A DNA stretch of 64,000 bases. Origin: an uncultured Rubripirellula sp. (lineage in GTDB: Bacteria > Planctomycetota > Planctomycetia > Pirellulales > Pirellulaceae). This document shows positions 63,740 to 64,000 of the stretch, one piece after another (position 1 is the stretch's first letter; the number at the start of each line of letters is the position of its first letter). Location: the NCBI GenBank assembly GCA_938075415.1, contig CALJHC010000017.1, forward strand, positions 1-64,000. The letters are read 5' to 3'. Under the pieces are notes generated by a model. That model did not search any database and was not told where the DNA came from. It saw only the letters and a program-made list of their open reading frames with translations. Both the position numbers and the translations under genes were made by a program.

Positions 63740-64000
63740 GGACGTGACTCTCCTTTTACGACGATTTTCCAGCGGATCGCATTATGCGTTCCCGCAAAAG
63801 AATGCATGACATTCTCCGGAATCTCAAGACCTAATTGTTGCTCCCATGGGGCCTGTGGGTCAACTTCAACATCCCGTTCTCGACACAAGATCTGACTAAA
63901 TGCCTCGTGCCGCTCAACTCGGACGTCCGTTCCTTGGCGATAAAAGGTCTCTTCCTCGCAGACTAGCCGAATGACCAATCGCTTTAACCTCAGACGCCCA
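63664..64000 (-). CDS. Arrestin-like protein, cut by the window end
   Basis: Only the last 111 or so residues are visible; the frame is open to the window edge, so the gene starts beyond it. The visible part reads VIRLVCEEETFYRQGTDVRVERHEAFSQ, then LGLEIPENVMHSFAGTHNAIRWKIVVKGESRPWPSFCRNYPVVVHP, the usual end of an arrestin N-like domain. It belongs to the overlapping cluster with the next three genes. Confidence 0.75.
   Translation of the reverse strand, partial: GRLRLKRLVIRLVCEEETFYRQGTDVRVERHEAFSQILCRERDVEVDPQAPWEQQLGLEIPENVMHSFAGTHNAIRWKIVVKGESRPWPSFCRNYPVVVHPPGLPPSRNPR

Overview
The window is almost certainly from a planctomycete, probably a Pirellula-like lineage. The evidence is the density of families that mark that group: a DUF1549/DUF1553 protein, a PPC-domain protein and a DUF1501 protein in one operon, a formylglycine sulfatase, a 1083-residue haem-c/propeller protein of the Pirellula/Verrucomicrobium type, a ThuA-like protein, Tat-exported TIM-barrel proteins, DUF4254, a Ser/Thr kinase with an unusual tail, and an FG-GAP and an EF-hand secreted protein. 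Genes are loosely packed: more than twenty gaps exceed 300 bp. Layout: 1-8.3 kb holds a degenerate shikimate-dehydrogenase-like protein, a SMUG1-type uracil-DNA glycosylase, an unknown charged protein, the ribosomal genes rplA-rplJ-rplL (with no rplK before and no rpoBC after), a UPF0434 protein and proC. 8.5-13.3 kb is an arginine cluster, argB - argD-like - argF, followed by rph. The argD-like product has lost the PLP lysine and carries a long Glu-rich tandem-repeat domain. 13.4-17.5 kb holds an FG-GAP protein and the operon ilvH-ilvC-DUF4254 (minus strand). 18.5-26.3 kb holds scpA, an MBL-fold RNase Z-like gene, hemW, a sulfatase, a Cys-rich secreted protein, a kinase fused to a pseudo-receiver, and two different tRNA-Cys genes. 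26.9-42 kb holds the large haem-c protein, DUF971, a PaaK-like adenylating enzyme, ruvX/yqgF, two small proteins, the DUF1549/PPC/DUF1501 operon and the EF-hand protein. 42.6-57.1 kb holds zwf, a membrane rhodanese, a CxxCH protein, an aldehyde dehydrogenase, ThuA, a methyltransferase, a di-haem peroxidase, two Tat-signal sugar-isomerase-like proteins and a GH43-like glycosidase. 57.6-64 kb holds tRNA-Lys, tRNA-Ser, apbE, a small protein, a STAS protein, and an overlapping cluster of two arrestin-like proteins, an AAA-type ATPase and an unknown protein with a disordered tail, cut by the window end. Two things stand out. First, protein families are kept in recognisable form but stripped of catalytic residues (ArgD-like, AroE-like, the receiver of the kinase). 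Second, small perfect tandem duplications (10-24 bp units, two to seven copies) recur across intergenic DNA; I count at least thirteen sets, plus a 78-bp coding repeat. No CRISPR array, insertion sequence or prophage was seen. All calls come from reading the sequence; no database search was run.
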